A stretch of DNA of 64,000 nt from Lacrimispora sp. BS-2 (GCF_040207125.1 NZ_CP157940.1:1612001-1676000); one strand, 5' to 3'. Shown: positions 17,862 to 27,576, counted from the first letter of the stretch. Notes: generated from the letters alone by a model not told the origin. Numbers and translations: made by a program.

Positions 17862-19931
17862 CTATTTGTCAACGCTGTATCCGCATTGCTCATTTGAGCA
17901 AAGTAATTTGTTTCCTTTTTCAACCATGTAAGCACCGCACTTGGGACAGGTTTTCGTGGAAGGCTTCTGCCATGACATGAAATCGCATTCAGGATTTGCC
18001 TCACAGCCATAATATATTCTGCCCTTTTTGGTTTTCTTTATTACTACTTCTTTTCCGCATTTCGGACAAGGTACGCCGATCTTTTCCAGATAAGGCTTTG
18101 TATTCTTACAATCAGGGAATCCGGGACAAGCCAGGAATTTACCATGAGGGCCGTACTTTATGACCATGTTCCGGCCGCATAACTCGCAGATTTCATCTGT
18201 CACCTCATCGGCGATGGTCACGGATTCTAATTCCACAAGGGCTTTATCTACCGCTTCTTTTAAATCCGGATAAAAGTTTTTCACAACGGTCTTCCACTGG
18301 ACGGAGCCATCTCCCACCCTGTCAAGAAGGTATTCTAAGTTGGCAGTGAAAGTAATATCCACGATGCTTGGGAAGCTTTGCTTCATCATGCTGTTGACCA
18401 CTTCGCCCAGCTCTGTCACATAAAGATTTTTATTTTCCTTTGCCACATAACGTCTGGCGATGATAGTCGTAATCGTAGGGGCATAAGTACTTGGACGTCC
18501 GATCCCCTGTTCTTCCATGGCCTTTACAAGGGCGGCCTCCGTAAAATGCGCCGGCGGCTGGGTGAAATGCTGTCCGCTCTCTAGTTTATCCAGCTTAAGG
18601 ATGCTGCCTTTTTCCAGATTTCCCAGCAATACATTGTTGTCTTCCTTATCATCTTCCTGTACATATACGGACATAAAACCGTCAAAGGACAGTCTTGAGG
18701 CGGAAAGCGTGAAAACATAGCTTCCGGCTCCCACTTTTACCGAAGTGGTCTCGTAAACGGCCGGCTGCATTCTGCTGGCTGCAAAACGTTTCCAGATCAG
18801 CTGGTAAAGCCTGAATAAATCCCGCTGCAGGGATTCCTTTACCATAACCGGGGTCAGGGCAATATCAGTAGGACGGATCGCCTCGTGGGCATCCTGGATC
18901 TTTGCATTGCTTTTTTTTGCCTGTTCCCCATTTGCCACATACTGGCTGCCATACTGCTTTCCGATGTATTCTCTTGCCGCAACATCTGCCTCTTCCGCGA
19001 TTCTGGTGGAATCGGTTCGCAGATAAGTGATAAGTCCCACGGTTCCATGTCCTGTGACCTCCACACCTTCATATAGCTGTTGGGCCAGACGCATGGTTTT
19101 CTGGGTTGAAAAATTAAGTACCTTGGACGCTTCCTGCTGAAGGGTACTGGTAGTAAATGGTATGGGGGCTTTCTTGACTCTTTCCCCTTTTTTTACTTCC
19201 TCCACCTGATAAGTCTGATTTTCAAGACCTTTCAGTATTTTATCCAGTTCTTCCTTTTTACCAATGGCAATCTTGCCGTTTTTATCACCATAAAATTTTG
19301 CAGTCAGAGACTTTTTGCTTCCCTCCTGCTTTAAAATAGCTTCCAGGTTCCAGTATTCTTCCGGGATAAATGCATTGATCTCTTCTTCCCGGTCACAGAT
19401 CAGACGCAATGCCACTGACTGGACCCGGCCGGCGCTTAAGCCTCTTTTTACCTTTGCCCAAAGCAGTGGACTGATCATATATCCAACCATACGGTCCAAA
19501 ACCCTTCTGGCCTGCTGGGCATCCACCAGATCCATATCAATCGCTCTTGGGGTTTTTAAGGAAGCCTTTACCGCATTCTTTGTAATCTCGTTAAAGCTGA
19601 TCCGGTACACCTGCTTATCCTTTAGTTCATCCAGCTTTAAGGCCTTCATCAGATGCCAGGAAATTGCTTCTCCCTCCCGGTCAGGGTCAGTCGCAAGATA
19701 AATCTTGTCGGCCTTTTTCACTTCTTTCCTAAGTTTGGCCAGGATATCGCCTTTTCCTCTGATTGTTATATATTTGGGATCAAAATCATGCTCCACATCA
19801 ATTCCCATCTGACTTTTCGGGAGATCCCTCACATGTCCGTTAGAGGCATCCACTTCATAATTCGCTCCCAGGAATTTTTTTATCGTTTTTACCTTTGCCG
19901 GTGATTCCACAATTACTAAACAGTTCGCCAT
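17862..19931 (-). CDS. topA: DNA topoisomerase I
   Basis: Type IA topoisomerase relaxing negative supercoils. TOPRIM domain at the N-terminus (CLVIVESPAKVKTIKKFLG, LATDPDREGEAISWHL), the central gate with catalytic tyrosine in GLITYLRTDSTRI, and a C-terminus with three four-cysteine zinc modules (CELCGRNM..., CPKCGKEV..., CPKCGAYM...). 689 residues, full length. Placed between dprA (15 bp upstream) and codY, a standard Firmicutes arrangement. Confidence 0.97.
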   Translation of the reverse strand: MANCLVIVESPAKVKTIKKFLGANYEVDASNGHVRDLPKSQMGIDVEHDFDPKYITIRGKGDILAKLRKEVKKADKIYLATDPDREGEAISWHLMKALKLDELKDKQVYRISFNEITKNAVKASLKTPRAIDMDLVDAQQARRVLDRMVGYMISPLLWAKVKRGLSAGRVQSVALRLICDREEEINAFIPEEYWNLEAILKQEGSKKSLTAKFYGDKNGKIAIGKKEELDKILKGLENQTYQVEEVKKGERVKKAPIPFTTSTLQQEASKVLNFSTQKTMRLAQQLYEGVEVTGHGTVGLITYLRTDSTRIAEEADVAAREYIGKQYGSQYVANGEQAKKSNAKIQDAHEAIRPTDIALTPVMVKESLQRDLFRLYQLIWKRFAASRMQPAVYETTSVKVGAGSYVFTLSASRLSFDGFMSVYVQEDDKEDNNVLLGNLEKGSILKLDKLESGQHFTQPPAHFTEAALVKAMEEQGIGRPSTYAPTITTIIARRYVAKENKNLYVTELGEVVNSMMKQSFPSIVDITFTANLEYLLDRVGDGSVQWKTVVKNFYPDLKEAVDKALVELESVTIADEVTDEICELCGRNMVIKYGPHGKFLACPGFPDCKNTKPYLEKIGVPCPKCGKEVVIKKTKKGRIYYGCEANPECDFMSWQKPSTKTCPKCGAYMVEKGNKLLCSNEQCGYSVDK

Positions 19932-19945
19932 ACCAAACTCCTCGC

Positions 19946-21046
19946 CTATAGTTTCTTACCATAATATTGATGGGACGTCTGCACGACACAGCCCTTTAGT
20001 TCTAATTCTAAAAGAGCGCTCATACAATCGCTGACAGACAATCCACTTAAAGATATAATCTTTTCCAGATTCATCGGTTGCAAATCTAGGCAACTATACA
20101 CCATTTTTTCTTTTTTGACAAGTCCGTTCTTATCTTTTTCATGAACTCTTAATATATTACCACCCTGTAATTTGAAATATTCCAGCACAGAATCAGGGCC
20201 TAACAAAATTCCGGCGCCTTCGGAAATAAGCCGGTTACAGCCCGTACTTAAAGGATCTGTCACCCTTCCGGGAAGGGCAAAAATTTCTTTTCCCTGCTCA
20301 AGTCCCAGGTTTGCAGTGATCAGGGAGCCGCTTTTTTCCCGGGCCTCAATCACCAGGATCCCATCTGACAGCCCGCTGATGATCCGGTTCCTCATGGGAA
20401 AATTACAGGGCTTTGGTGCTTCGTCTGGCATAAACTCCGTAAGGATTCCTCCTTGGGCGGCCATCCGTTCATATAGTCCATAATTTTCCCTGGGATAGCA
20501 GATATTGATCCCGCAGCCTAAAACTCCATAGGTATCCCCGCCGGCATCTAACGCTCCCTGATGGCCCGCACCGTCAATTCCCCATGCCAGCCCGCTGATA
20601 ATCTGGATTCCTGTCCTGGAAAGCTCCCTTGCCAGGTAAGCGGCCATCTGTTTTCCATAATTGGTACAGTTCCTGGCTCCGATGATGGAAACTGCAGGCC
20701 TTTCATCTTCAGGCAGCTTTCCTTTAAAAAAGATTCCCATAGGGTATCCATAAATTGCAAGAAGCCGTTTCGGATATTCTTTGTCATAAGGCGTAACAAA
20801 ATGAATTCCTCTATTTTCCAATTCCCCAAGTTCTGATCTGCAGGCGTCTTTTTTTCTTTTCATCTCCTCAAAAAGGGAAACTTCTGTCTGCTTTAAAAGC
20901 CCTGACCGTTCCAATTCTTTTCCTTCTATATTATATATTCCTTTATAGCTTCCAATGTAATCATAAAGCTTTTTTATTTTTACGGCTCCCAGCGCCGGAA
21001 CATGACAAAGCCAGTATAAATACTCCCGTTCCTCATGACGGTCCAT
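19946..21046 (-). CDS. dprA: DNA-processing protein DprA
   Basis: Loads RecA on incoming single-stranded DNA during transformation and binds ssDNA through a Rossmann-like fold. Core motifs are VSIIGARNCTNYGKQMA, ISGLAWGIDGAGHQGAL, GVLGCGINICYPRENYGLY and FPMRNRIISGLSDGILVIEA. A C-terminal winged-helix-like region follows. 366 residues. It overlaps comM by 14 bp, suggesting coupled translation. Such genes are widespread in clostridia with no demonstrated competence. Confidence 0.94.
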   Translation of the reverse strand: MDRHEEREYLYWLCHVPALGAVKIKKLYDYIGSYKGIYNIEGKELERSGLLKQTEVSLFEEMKRKKDACRSELGELENRGIHFVTPYDKEYPKRLLAIYGYPMGIFFKGKLPEDERPAVSIIGARNCTNYGKQMAAYLARELSRTGIQIISGLAWGIDGAGHQGALDAGGDTYGVLGCGINICYPRENYGLYERMAAQGGILTEFMPDEAPKPCNFPMRNRIISGLSDGILVIEAREKSGSLITANLGLEQGKEIFALPGRVTDPLSTGCNRLISEGAGILLGPDSVLEYFKLQGGNILRVHEKDKNGLVKKEKMVYSCLDLQPMNLEKIISLSGLSVSDCMSALLELELKGCVVQTSHQYYGKKL

Positions 21047-22580
21047 AAATTCCTCCCCAATATTTTTCTTCCATGCTGCGCAGCCCCACCGCCTCTGCCA
21101 GATGGTTTTTTCTTATCTTATCAGAGCCTTCCAGATCTGCTATGGTCCTGGATACCTTTAATATCTTTTCATAACCTCTCACACTGAGTCCCAGATTTTC
21201 GTAAACCTTTCTTAAAAACTCCTGCTCCTCTTTTCCAAGACCACAGGACATCTCAATCAGAGCCTTATTCATGGAACTGTTAAAATATATCCCGCGGCCT
21301 TCAAACCGCTTTTTTTGAATCTTTCTTGCTTTCTCAACCCGTTTCCGTATGGAGGCAGAGGATTCACCGCCTCTTTTTTCCTGCAGCTCATCGTATGTGA
21401 CCGCTGCGGATTCCGCGCAGATATCGATCCGGTCAAGCAGCGGTTTTGATATCCTGCTTAAATATTTGCGTACCTGCTGCTCAGAACATCTGCACCTTGT
21501 CCGGTCCGGGAAAAAGCCGCAGGGACAGGGGTTTAAGGCTGCCGCCATCATAAAGTCCGCCGGGAATTCATATGCGCCGAACATTCTGGAAACAGTTATT
21601 TTCCGCTCCTCAAGAGGCTGCCTTAAAAGTTCTATGGTATTTCTTTGAAATTCGGGTAATTCATCCAGAAACAGAACGCCTCCGGATGCCAGGGAGATCT
21701 CGCCTGGTTTTGGTATCCGTCCTCCTCCGGCCAGAGCCGTCGGGCTAATGGTATGATGAGGACTTCGAAAGGGCCGTTTTACCACCAAAGGCTCCTCCTG
21801 GGAAAGCAGCCCGCATACGCTGTATATCTTTGATATTTCCACAGCCTCCTCCATTGACAGGGAGGGCATGATCGTTGGAATTCGTTTGGCTAACATGGTC
21901 TTTCCGGACCCCGCAGGCCCGATATAAAGAATGTTGTGCATTCCCGCCACCGCTACCTCTGTGGCCCGCCTTAAGAGGAGTTGGCCTCCAATTTCTGAAA
22001 AATCTACATCATAAGTCTGCCTCTGTCCCATGACCCTGCCTTTTTTTAAATAGCTTGTTTTTTGTTTTTCCGGATAGTTCAGCTGATCCGTTAAATCTTT
22101 CAGATGGCCCACTCCGATAATTTCCATTCCTTCTATTACTAAGCCCTCTCTGACGTTCTCATTGGGCAGAAAGCACTGAGTCTTTCCGTCCTTTTTTGCA
22201 GCCGCGGTAATGGAAAGTGCTCCCCTTACGGGCTTAATCTCTCCGTCCAACCCCAATTCACCGGAAATCACGCAACTACGCAAAGAATCAGGCTTAACCA
22301 TACCGGAAGCTGCCAGAATTGCCACCGCAATGGGCAGATCAAAAGCAGTTCCCTCCTTGCGGATGTCGGCAGGAGATAAATTAATAGTGACTTTTCTTGC
22401 AGGCAGCCGGAAACCGGAATTTCTTAGCGCCGTTCTTACCCGGTCCTGAGCTTCTTTCACCTCAGAAGAGAGATAACCAACCATGGAAAAACCCGGAAGT
22501 CCATCGCTGACATCCGCCTCTACCAGGATCGGGACCCCTTCTACTCCCTTAATTCCCACACTATGAACTTTACTGTACAA
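21033..22580 (-). CDS. comM: YifB/ComM family Mg-chelatase-like AAA+ ATPase
   Basis: AAA+ protein related to ComM, a branch-migration helicase in natural transformation. It has an N-terminal Lon-protease-like domain (PILVEADVSDGLPGFSMVGY), Walker A IGPAGSGKTMLAKRIPTIMP, Walker B GGVLFLDELPEF and a C-terminal Mg-chelatase segment with CPCGFF and the RCRCSEQQVRKYLSRISKP motif. 515 residues. The start appears to be TTG 22580 with AAGGAG nine bases upstream, since no ATG fits. Overlaps dprA. Confidence 0.92.
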   Translation of the reverse strand: MYSKVHSVGIKGVEGVPILVEADVSDGLPGFSMVGYLSSEVKEAQDRVRTALRNSGFRLPARKVTINLSPADIRKEGTAFDLPIAVAILAASGMVKPDSLRSCVISGELGLDGEIKPVRGALSITAAAKKDGKTQCFLPNENVREGLVIEGMEIIGVGHLKDLTDQLNYPEKQKTSYLKKGRVMGQRQTYDVDFSEIGGQLLLRRATEVAVAGMHNILYIGPAGSGKTMLAKRIPTIMPSLSMEEAVEISKIYSVCGLLSQEEPLVVKRPFRSPHHTISPTALAGGGRIPKPGEISLASGGVLFLDELPEFQRNTIELLRQPLEERKITVSRMFGAYEFPADFMMAAALNPCPCGFFPDRTRCRCSEQQVRKYLSRISKPLLDRIDICAESAAVTYDELQEKRGGESSASIRKRVEKARKIQKKRFEGRGIYFNSSMNKALIEMSCGLGKEEQEFLRKVYENLGLSVRGYEKILKVSRTIADLEGSDKIRKNHLAEAVGLRSMEEKYWGGIYGPS

Positions 22581-22599
22581 ATACTGCCTCTCCTTTCCT

Positions 22600-22690
22600 T
22601 ATGTATGCCCATGCTTTCCGGGCAGGGCCCACCCCGCTTTACCGGGTGTAAAGGTATACCCGCAGGGTATTTCATTATTCAGTTTCATAA
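22600..22690. repeat. Degenerate intergenic repeat upstream of comM
   Basis: It contains GCCCATGCTTT, nested GC-rich inverted repeats (GGGC/GCCC, CCCGCTTTACCGGG, GGTATACC) and a CAGGGTATTTCATT end. The order matches the element before tsf (about 15692-15742), but here the middle is longer and more strongly palindromic. It ends just upstream of the comM ribosome-binding site. Confidence 0.5.
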
Positions 22691-22816
22691 ACAACAAATC
22701 AGGAAAACATGCAGAAACGCATATGGAATGTTCCTGAACCGGAACCTGCTTTTATGATAACCGAAAGAAAGGGAAAAGGCAATGCTTTTCTCTCTTTTTC
22801 CCGAAACCGGAAGGAC

Positions 22817-23596
22817 TTAGGAATCCTTTAAACCATGGGAAAATTCAGGCATATAGGCCCGGTAACGGAGCGGCATGTGATTACGCTGGCAAACCGGATT
22901 GGTCCGTTCTTTAATGGAAACACTTTTTCTGAATCGCTGAAAAAGTGCCTCATATTCGTCTTCATCCGACGCCTTTTTCATTCGTTCCTCCCACTCCGTT
23001 GAAATCAAATCCACCAGGAACCAGGGGCGGAATGCCGGATGCAAAACTGCCTTTCTCCTGTTTTCATCATAGATAACCCAACTCTCTCCTGAGAGGCGGT
23101 CCATAAAATGGGGAGCCAGAAGAACAAGTACATCATTCTTTGGTCCGATCCGGCTCACTAAAAGATCTCCCTCCATCTCCACAAAACGAACAAAGCCTGT
23201 GAGTAGATGAGTCTCATTATCAATATTTCGGCACATTTGAAAAATATCGAATACCTCCTTAACCTGGAGCATATGAACAATTTTTGCGCCAAAATGAAAG
23301 CCATAAATTAAAAAACGGTATATTTTATCCCCACGGTCTCTTTCCTTGCTTAATGCAGCTTTGTATACAGCAATATAGGCTTCCTCTGATATCTTTCCCC
23401 TGATAGCCTGTACCACCTTGTCTGCATTCCTGGCATTGACCGGAACCTCCTCATACTGGCAGAATAGCTCCATGGTGTCCCCATCTCCCATAAGTTCCAG
23501 CTTTACATTCTCATGTCCCTTTCTGCTGGTCCAAGCCGCATATACGCCGCTTAGAATGCCTTCCACACTGTTCTCGCACAAATAAACTGTCTTCAT
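22817..23596 (-). CDS. DUF4130-type DNA metabolism protein, partner of radical-SAM enzyme
   Basis: About 259 residues, recognised as the family (DUF4130/TIGR03915-like) encoded beside a radical-SAM protein thought to act in DNA modification or repair; the biochemical activity is unknown. Visible conserved features are an N-terminal VYLCENSVEGILSGVYAAW and a middle HMLQVKEVFDIFQMCRNIDN, then GFVRFVEMEGDLLVSRIGP and LLAPHFMDRL segments. The start codon overlaps the stop of the radical-SAM gene by 4 bp (ATGA arrangement), so the two are translationally coupled and presumably act together. No membrane segment or signal peptide. Confidence 0.82.
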   Translation of the reverse strand: MKTVYLCENSVEGILSGVYAAWTSRKGHENVKLELMGDGDTMELFCQYEEVPVNARNADKVVQAIRGKISEEAYIAVYKAALSKERDRGDKIYRFLIYGFHFGAKIVHMLQVKEVFDIFQMCRNIDNETHLLTGFVRFVEMEGDLLVSRIGPKNDVLVLLAPHFMDRLSGESWVIYDENRRKAVLHPAFRPWFLVDLISTEWEERMKKASDEDEYEALFQRFRKSVSIKERTNPVCQRNHMPLRYRAYMPEFSHGLKDS

Positions 23597-24921
23597 AGCC
23601 TGACTCCTCCTAAATCTGCCAAAGCAGGCACATTCATGTCATCAAACAAAGAAAGCTGGCGGAAAGTTCCCGCTGAACCGATCTCCCATACCTTTCTCTG
23701 CTCCTCACCCACAAGGTGGCTGGAAATGTAGTCTTCCTCGATCTTAACCGGATACATCATCCTGCCGGAACAGGTAATAAAATAAAGCGCCCGCTTTAAT
23801 ACAACGCCAATCTTTTTTAAGGCATCAAAATCAAGAGGCCCATTCCTTCTGGCCGCAATAATACGCTTCGCCGACTTTACTCCCATTCCGGGAACCCTCA
23901 GCAGAGTATAATAATCCGCCTTATTCACTTCCACCGGAAATAATTCCAGGTGGCGCAAGGCCCAGTCACACTTCGGGTCCAGAAGTACATTAAAATTAGG
24001 ACGGTCTTCAGAAAGCAGTTCTCCCGCCTGAAATCCATAAAAACGCATGAGCCAGTCTGCCTGATACAGCCGGTGTTCCCGCAACAGGGGAGGTCCCCCC
24101 GGAAGGGCCGGCAGGCTGCTGTCCTGATTGACCGGAACAAATGCCGAATAAAAGACCCTTTTTAAATCATAATTCTGGTAAAGTGCCTCTGCCACCATCA
24201 TCATCTGAAAATCATTCTCTCCAGTGGCCCCCACGATCATCTGAGTGCTCTGACCTGCCGGCACAAAGGACGGAGCCTTTTCGTATTCCATCAGCTCGTA
24301 ACGGTTGGCCGCGATTCCTTTCTGAATCTGCTTCATGGGCGTTAGAATCTTGCTCCTGCTTTTACCGGGAGCCAGCTTTTTAAGGCCGTCCGCAGTGGGA
24401 AGCTCCAGGTTGATACTCATACGATCTGCCAGAAATCCGGTCTTTTCAATTAAGACCGGATCTGCGCCTGGGATTGCCTTTACATGGATATAACCGTGAA
24501 AATGGTATTCCTCACGAAGCTTTTTAAGGGTCTGGTAAATTAAGTCCATGGTATAATCCGCACTGTGAAGAACTCCCGAACTGAGGAACAGCCCTTCAAT
24601 GTAATTACGTCGGTAAAACTGGATTGTCAGCCGGCACACCTCCTCGGGGGTGAAGGCAGTCCTTACCACATCGTTAGAGCATCGGTTGATGCAGTACTTG
24701 CAGTCATAGATACACTGGTTGGTAAACAATATTTTTAAAAGAGAAATACACCTGCCGTCTGCGGAAAAGCTATGGCAGATTCCCGCTGCCGTTGTATTCC
24801 CAAGAGCCCCTGCCTTTCCCTTTCGGTCCACTCCGCTGGAGGTACAGGCAACATCATATTTTGCGGCATCTGATAATATTTCAAGCTTTTCCTGAACACT
24901 TAATTCTTCCTGAATCAGCAT
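23593..24921 (-). CDS. Putative DNA modification/repair radical-SAM protein
   Basis: Radical-SAM enzyme of about 442 residues. The cluster motif is CIYDCKYCINRCSND near residue 75 (CxxxCxxC). The C-terminal region contains a helix-hairpin-helix DNA-binding motif (LLRVPGMGVKSAKRIIAARR, ~360-380), typical of DNA repair proteins. This combination matches the TIGR03916-like family; its substrate is not known. It is the first gene of a two-gene operon. The promoter is flanked by two SOS-type palindromes, which supports a DNA-damage role. ATG 24921 has GAGGTG upstream. Confidence 0.85.
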   Translation of the reverse strand: MLIQEELSVQEKLEILSDAAKYDVACTSSGVDRKGKAGALGNTTAAGICHSFSADGRCISLLKILFTNQCIYDCKYCINRCSNDVVRTAFTPEEVCRLTIQFYRRNYIEGLFLSSGVLHSADYTMDLIYQTLKKLREEYHFHGYIHVKAIPGADPVLIEKTGFLADRMSINLELPTADGLKKLAPGKSRSKILTPMKQIQKGIAANRYELMEYEKAPSFVPAGQSTQMIVGATGENDFQMMMVAEALYQNYDLKRVFYSAFVPVNQDSSLPALPGGPPLLREHRLYQADWLMRFYGFQAGELLSEDRPNFNVLLDPKCDWALRHLELFPVEVNKADYYTLLRVPGMGVKSAKRIIAARRNGPLDFDALKKIGVVLKRALYFITCSGRMMYPVKIEEDYISSHLVGEEQRKVWEIGSAGTFRQLSLFDDMNVPALADLGGVRL

Positions 24922-24931
24922 TTTTACACCT

Positions 24932-24945
24932 CGAACGCATGTTCT
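24932..24945. promoter_or_regulatory. LexA/SOS box, proximal
   Basis: CGAACGCATGTTCT matches the Firmicutes LexA (DinR) consensus CGAAC-N4-GTTCG except for the last base. It lies between the -10 element and the start codon of the radical-SAM gene. Confidence 0.8.
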
Positions 24946-24953
24946 TTTTCTTT

Positions 24954-24982
24954 ATTGTAACATAGATAAATCTTTTTTTCAA
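24954..24982 (-). promoter_or_regulatory. SOS-controlled promoter of radical-SAM operon
   Basis: TTGAAA (24982-24977), 17-bp spacer, TACAAT (24959-24954). The two LexA-type boxes lie on either side of it, at about 8 bp from each edge. Confidence 0.8.
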
Positions 24983-24989
24983 GTATTTT

Positions 24990-25003
24990 CGAATGTATGT
25001 TCT
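24990..25003. promoter_or_regulatory. LexA/SOS box, distal
   Basis: CGAATGTATGTTCT, one half-site weaker (GAAT for GAAC) than the proximal box, located just upstream of the -35 element. Confidence 0.7.
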
Positions 25004-25338
25004 GGAATCTGAAGATTTTGCACAATCAGAGCTATGAAAGTTCTTAATACAACATGGAAATTGGAATCCTATAAAAAAGCAACAGAAAAAGACAAGGAAT
25101 TATATGACATAATCCATCTCTTTTTCTGCTGCCTATTAGTAAACTTAAAATTCTTCTGTTTTGAATCCCTTCCGGCCAGTCCTTCAGCCGGTCCGCGCAT
25201 ATTTATGTAATTTTGCCCTTCATCCGCCGTCTGGCAGAATCTAAGGGTCAGGTTATGTAACTTCGTCTAAAGCTTAATACAATGCCTCTGCCCAAGGCTT
25301 CACATAGTACTCCAGGAGGGAAAGATCCTGTTACATTG
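25004..25338. other. Intergenic region between SOS promoter and secreted-protein gene
   Basis: About 335 bp without a credible gene. The only structure I can support is the terminator-like hairpin at 25073-25133. The rest (25134-25338) contains AT/GC-mixed sequence with no promoter facing a gene and no open frame with a ribosome-binding site that I trust. Confidence 0.5.
25073..25133 (-). terminator. Long-loop terminator-like hairpin
   Basis: Thirteen-nt arms GCAACAGAAAAAG (25079-25091) and CTTTTTCTGCTGC (25120-25132) pair with one mismatch, and the minus strand continues into TTTTTT. It could stop transcripts from the MMPL-coiled-coil operon about 200 bp further upstream. Confidence 0.5.
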
Positions 25339-27576
25339 TTATTTAAAAACAGAAGTTATGGACGTCCAGATATATTTGAAGATATTTCCAATGCGGTGAA
25401 ATATATTTCCGTCAGGATGAAAGTCCTCATCCACTTTTAAATCAACACTGTCCTCTTTATCTTTTATTTCTTCGGTACGAAGTATCATCTGAATGCTTCT
25501 GGGAGAGGGATTTTTCGCCGATGTCATGGACACCGGAGATGCCTCCAGATCAATGTTTAAAATGGTCGTATCATCCATTGTATATTCATCCCATTTATCA
25601 TCAATCATCCCCTTGATGGTATCTTTTGCGTTTCTCAATACATCGGTCTGATCCAGCCCATTTCCCGCCTCATCTAACGTACCTGCAAGGCCGTTTAAGG
25701 TTTTCTCCGTGCTGCTGTTCAGGGAATCACCTACTACCTTCATCTGGCTTTCAAGAGAGCGGAAAAATACATTCATGGAATCAATGCCCCTGGAGGCGCT
25801 GTCCGTCATTTTTCCAACATCATTTAAGGTCGCGATCATATCATCATGGTGGCGGTTTAAAATACCATTTAACTCATCGGTGGAACTGATCAGATCATCG
25901 GCCGTATCACAGATGTTCCCTGTAGCAGTGGCTATGTCGATTATTCCGTTAATTGTTCCGTTTACAGGGCCTTTTAAAGAATGCAGGTCCTGCATCAGCA
26001 TATCAGTCATCCCAAGCATTTTTCCCAAATCTCCGGTCAGTCCTGCACCGCTGTCAACAATCTGCGGAAGAATTGACGCCAGAGGAGCGGCTGCTCCCAG
26101 CATTTCCTTGGATGCCTTAGAAGGGGTGGCAATACGGCCGGTTCCCAATGCAGAGGACAAGTAACTGGTAAGGGCATTGATTTCCTGAATGGAGTAGCCT
26201 TTTTCATTAAACAGGTAGGAGGATATCTCATCTTCGTCTACGAGCCCTTCATCCTTGATCTCCTGGATTAAATTCCGCAAATCTTCATCCTTAATCCCTG
26301 CCGCTGACGTACTTAGGGTATTGCTAAGTGCTGCCAGCTTAGGAAGCGCCTGCCCAAGAGAAGCAAGCTCATCTGCCAGCTGCTTCTGCTCAGCCGTCAG
26401 GGTATTTAAGTGGCCTTCTACCTTTTTGACCTGCGCCAAAAAAGCCTGTGATTTTAAATCTGTCTGATTATTCTTTGCCATTTTTCGAAGTTCTTCCACT
26501 TCATCTCTTAAGTACCGGACGCTGTCCTGCAAATCTCCCAAATCCGGTGACAGGTCATCAAGAATACCCACCATGTGATTTGTCTGGGTCCTGATCTCGT
26601 TTAAAGCATTTCCGGCATTCTGGGTATGGTTGTAAAAGGGCCGCAGGGTCTGGGACAGATTGTCAAGAGCCGCCAGGGCTTCGTCCGCATTCTCATACAC
26701 CTTGCCCTTGGAATCGGCAAATATCTGTCTGGTCTTATCAAGTCCTCTGAGACCATCCGCCGTATCCGCAATACCCTTTTGCATGTTCCCCATGGTATCA
26801 AAAACCACATCCAGGCTGTCACTGATGGCATCTGCGGAATCCTCCATGGTTTCCTTGGCATCTCTTAAATCCGCAACCTTATCAAGCTGGCTTACTGTCA
26901 AAGGCACCATCGCAAAGACTATGCCGGGAAATTTAAAATCATCGGAACCGATCCGGATGGAATAATGGCCTTCCTCCCCAGGCAGTTGAAAGAAAACAAC
27001 CATATTTAAGTTGCCAACGGCCTGTATCTGGGCTCCTTCGGCCTCCAGGCTTAAGTTTTTATCCATATCCACAACTGTGTTTGCCATCAGGGCCATGTTA
27101 TTCCGGTAGTAGTCGGATACTTGTTTATTGGGAACCAGATCTACATTGACCTCAATAAGTCCTTTTTCACCAGCCAGCTCTTCTGCCTTTTTTTCTACTC
27201 CGTTTAAACGGTAACTCACTTTAATGTCCCAGGGAAGCTGGGATTTCTCTGTTTTTGTCCGGCCTTCAAAATAAAAACGCGCTCCCGTTTCTTCCGGAGA
27301 AAAAGTGATGGAGCCGTCTTCTCCTATTACAGCTTCCGAATGGTCTGTTAAGTTCATTACCTTATCGTAAACTCCGTAATCCACGATACTGCTGTTCCCA
27401 TTCATCAGATAATTTTTTACAATGCTGCTTTCCTTTATATCCCCATAAGGGTCCAGGGTCACATAAAGAGTTTCATCATACTGAGGTACATCAGGCGCGG
27501 CCAGAGCCGGCAGTACGGACTCAAGGGAAACGATAACAGCCAGGCCCATACTCAGAATTCTATTATACTTTTTCAT
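25339..27576 (-). CDS. Secreted coiled-coil protein partnered with MMPL exporter
   Basis: About 745 residues. An N-terminal signal peptide (MKKYNRILSMGLAVIVSLES, then VLPALAA) targets it outside the cytoplasm. A beta-rich N-terminal third is followed by a long helical, heptad-like region (about 230-680) rich in Asp, Leu and Ala, with repeated stretches such as LNEIRTQTNHMVGILDDL. The C-terminus ends hydrophobic/aromatic (IFKYIWTSITSVF), possibly membrane-associating. No enzymatic motif. It overlaps the MMPL gene by 14 bp, so they form one translational unit. Proteins of this layout next to an RND/MMPL pump probably act as extracytoplasmic adaptors. ATG 27576 is better spaced from AAGGAG than the ATG two codons upstream. 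Confidence 0.75.
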   Translation of the reverse strand: MKKYNRILSMGLAVIVSLESVLPALAAPDVPQYDETLYVTLDPYGDIKESSIVKNYLMNGNSSIVDYGVYDKVMNLTDHSEAVIGEDGSITFSPEETGARFYFEGRTKTEKSQLPWDIKVSYRLNGVEKKAEELAGEKGLIEVNVDLVPNKQVSDYYRNNMALMANTVVDMDKNLSLEAEGAQIQAVGNLNMVVFFQLPGEEGHYSIRIGSDDFKFPGIVFAMVPLTVSQLDKVADLRDAKETMEDSADAISDSLDVVFDTMGNMQKGIADTADGLRGLDKTRQIFADSKGKVYENADEALAALDNLSQTLRPFYNHTQNAGNALNEIRTQTNHMVGILDDLSPDLGDLQDSVRYLRDEVEELRKMAKNNQTDLKSQAFLAQVKKVEGHLNTLTAEQKQLADELASLGQALPKLAALSNTLSTSAAGIKDEDLRNLIQEIKDEGLVDEDEISSYLFNEKGYSIQEINALTSYLSSALGTGRIATPSKASKEMLGAAAPLASILPQIVDSGAGLTGDLGKMLGMTDMLMQDLHSLKGPVNGTINGIIDIATATGNICDTADDLISSTDELNGILNRHHDDMIATLNDVGKMTDSASRGIDSMNVFFRSLESQMKVVGDSLNSSTEKTLNGLAGTLDEAGNGLDQTDVLRNAKDTIKGMIDDKWDEYTMDDTTILNIDLEASPVSMTSAKNPSPRSIQMILRTEEIKDKEDSVDLKVDEDFHPDGNIFHRIGNIFKYIWTSITSVFK

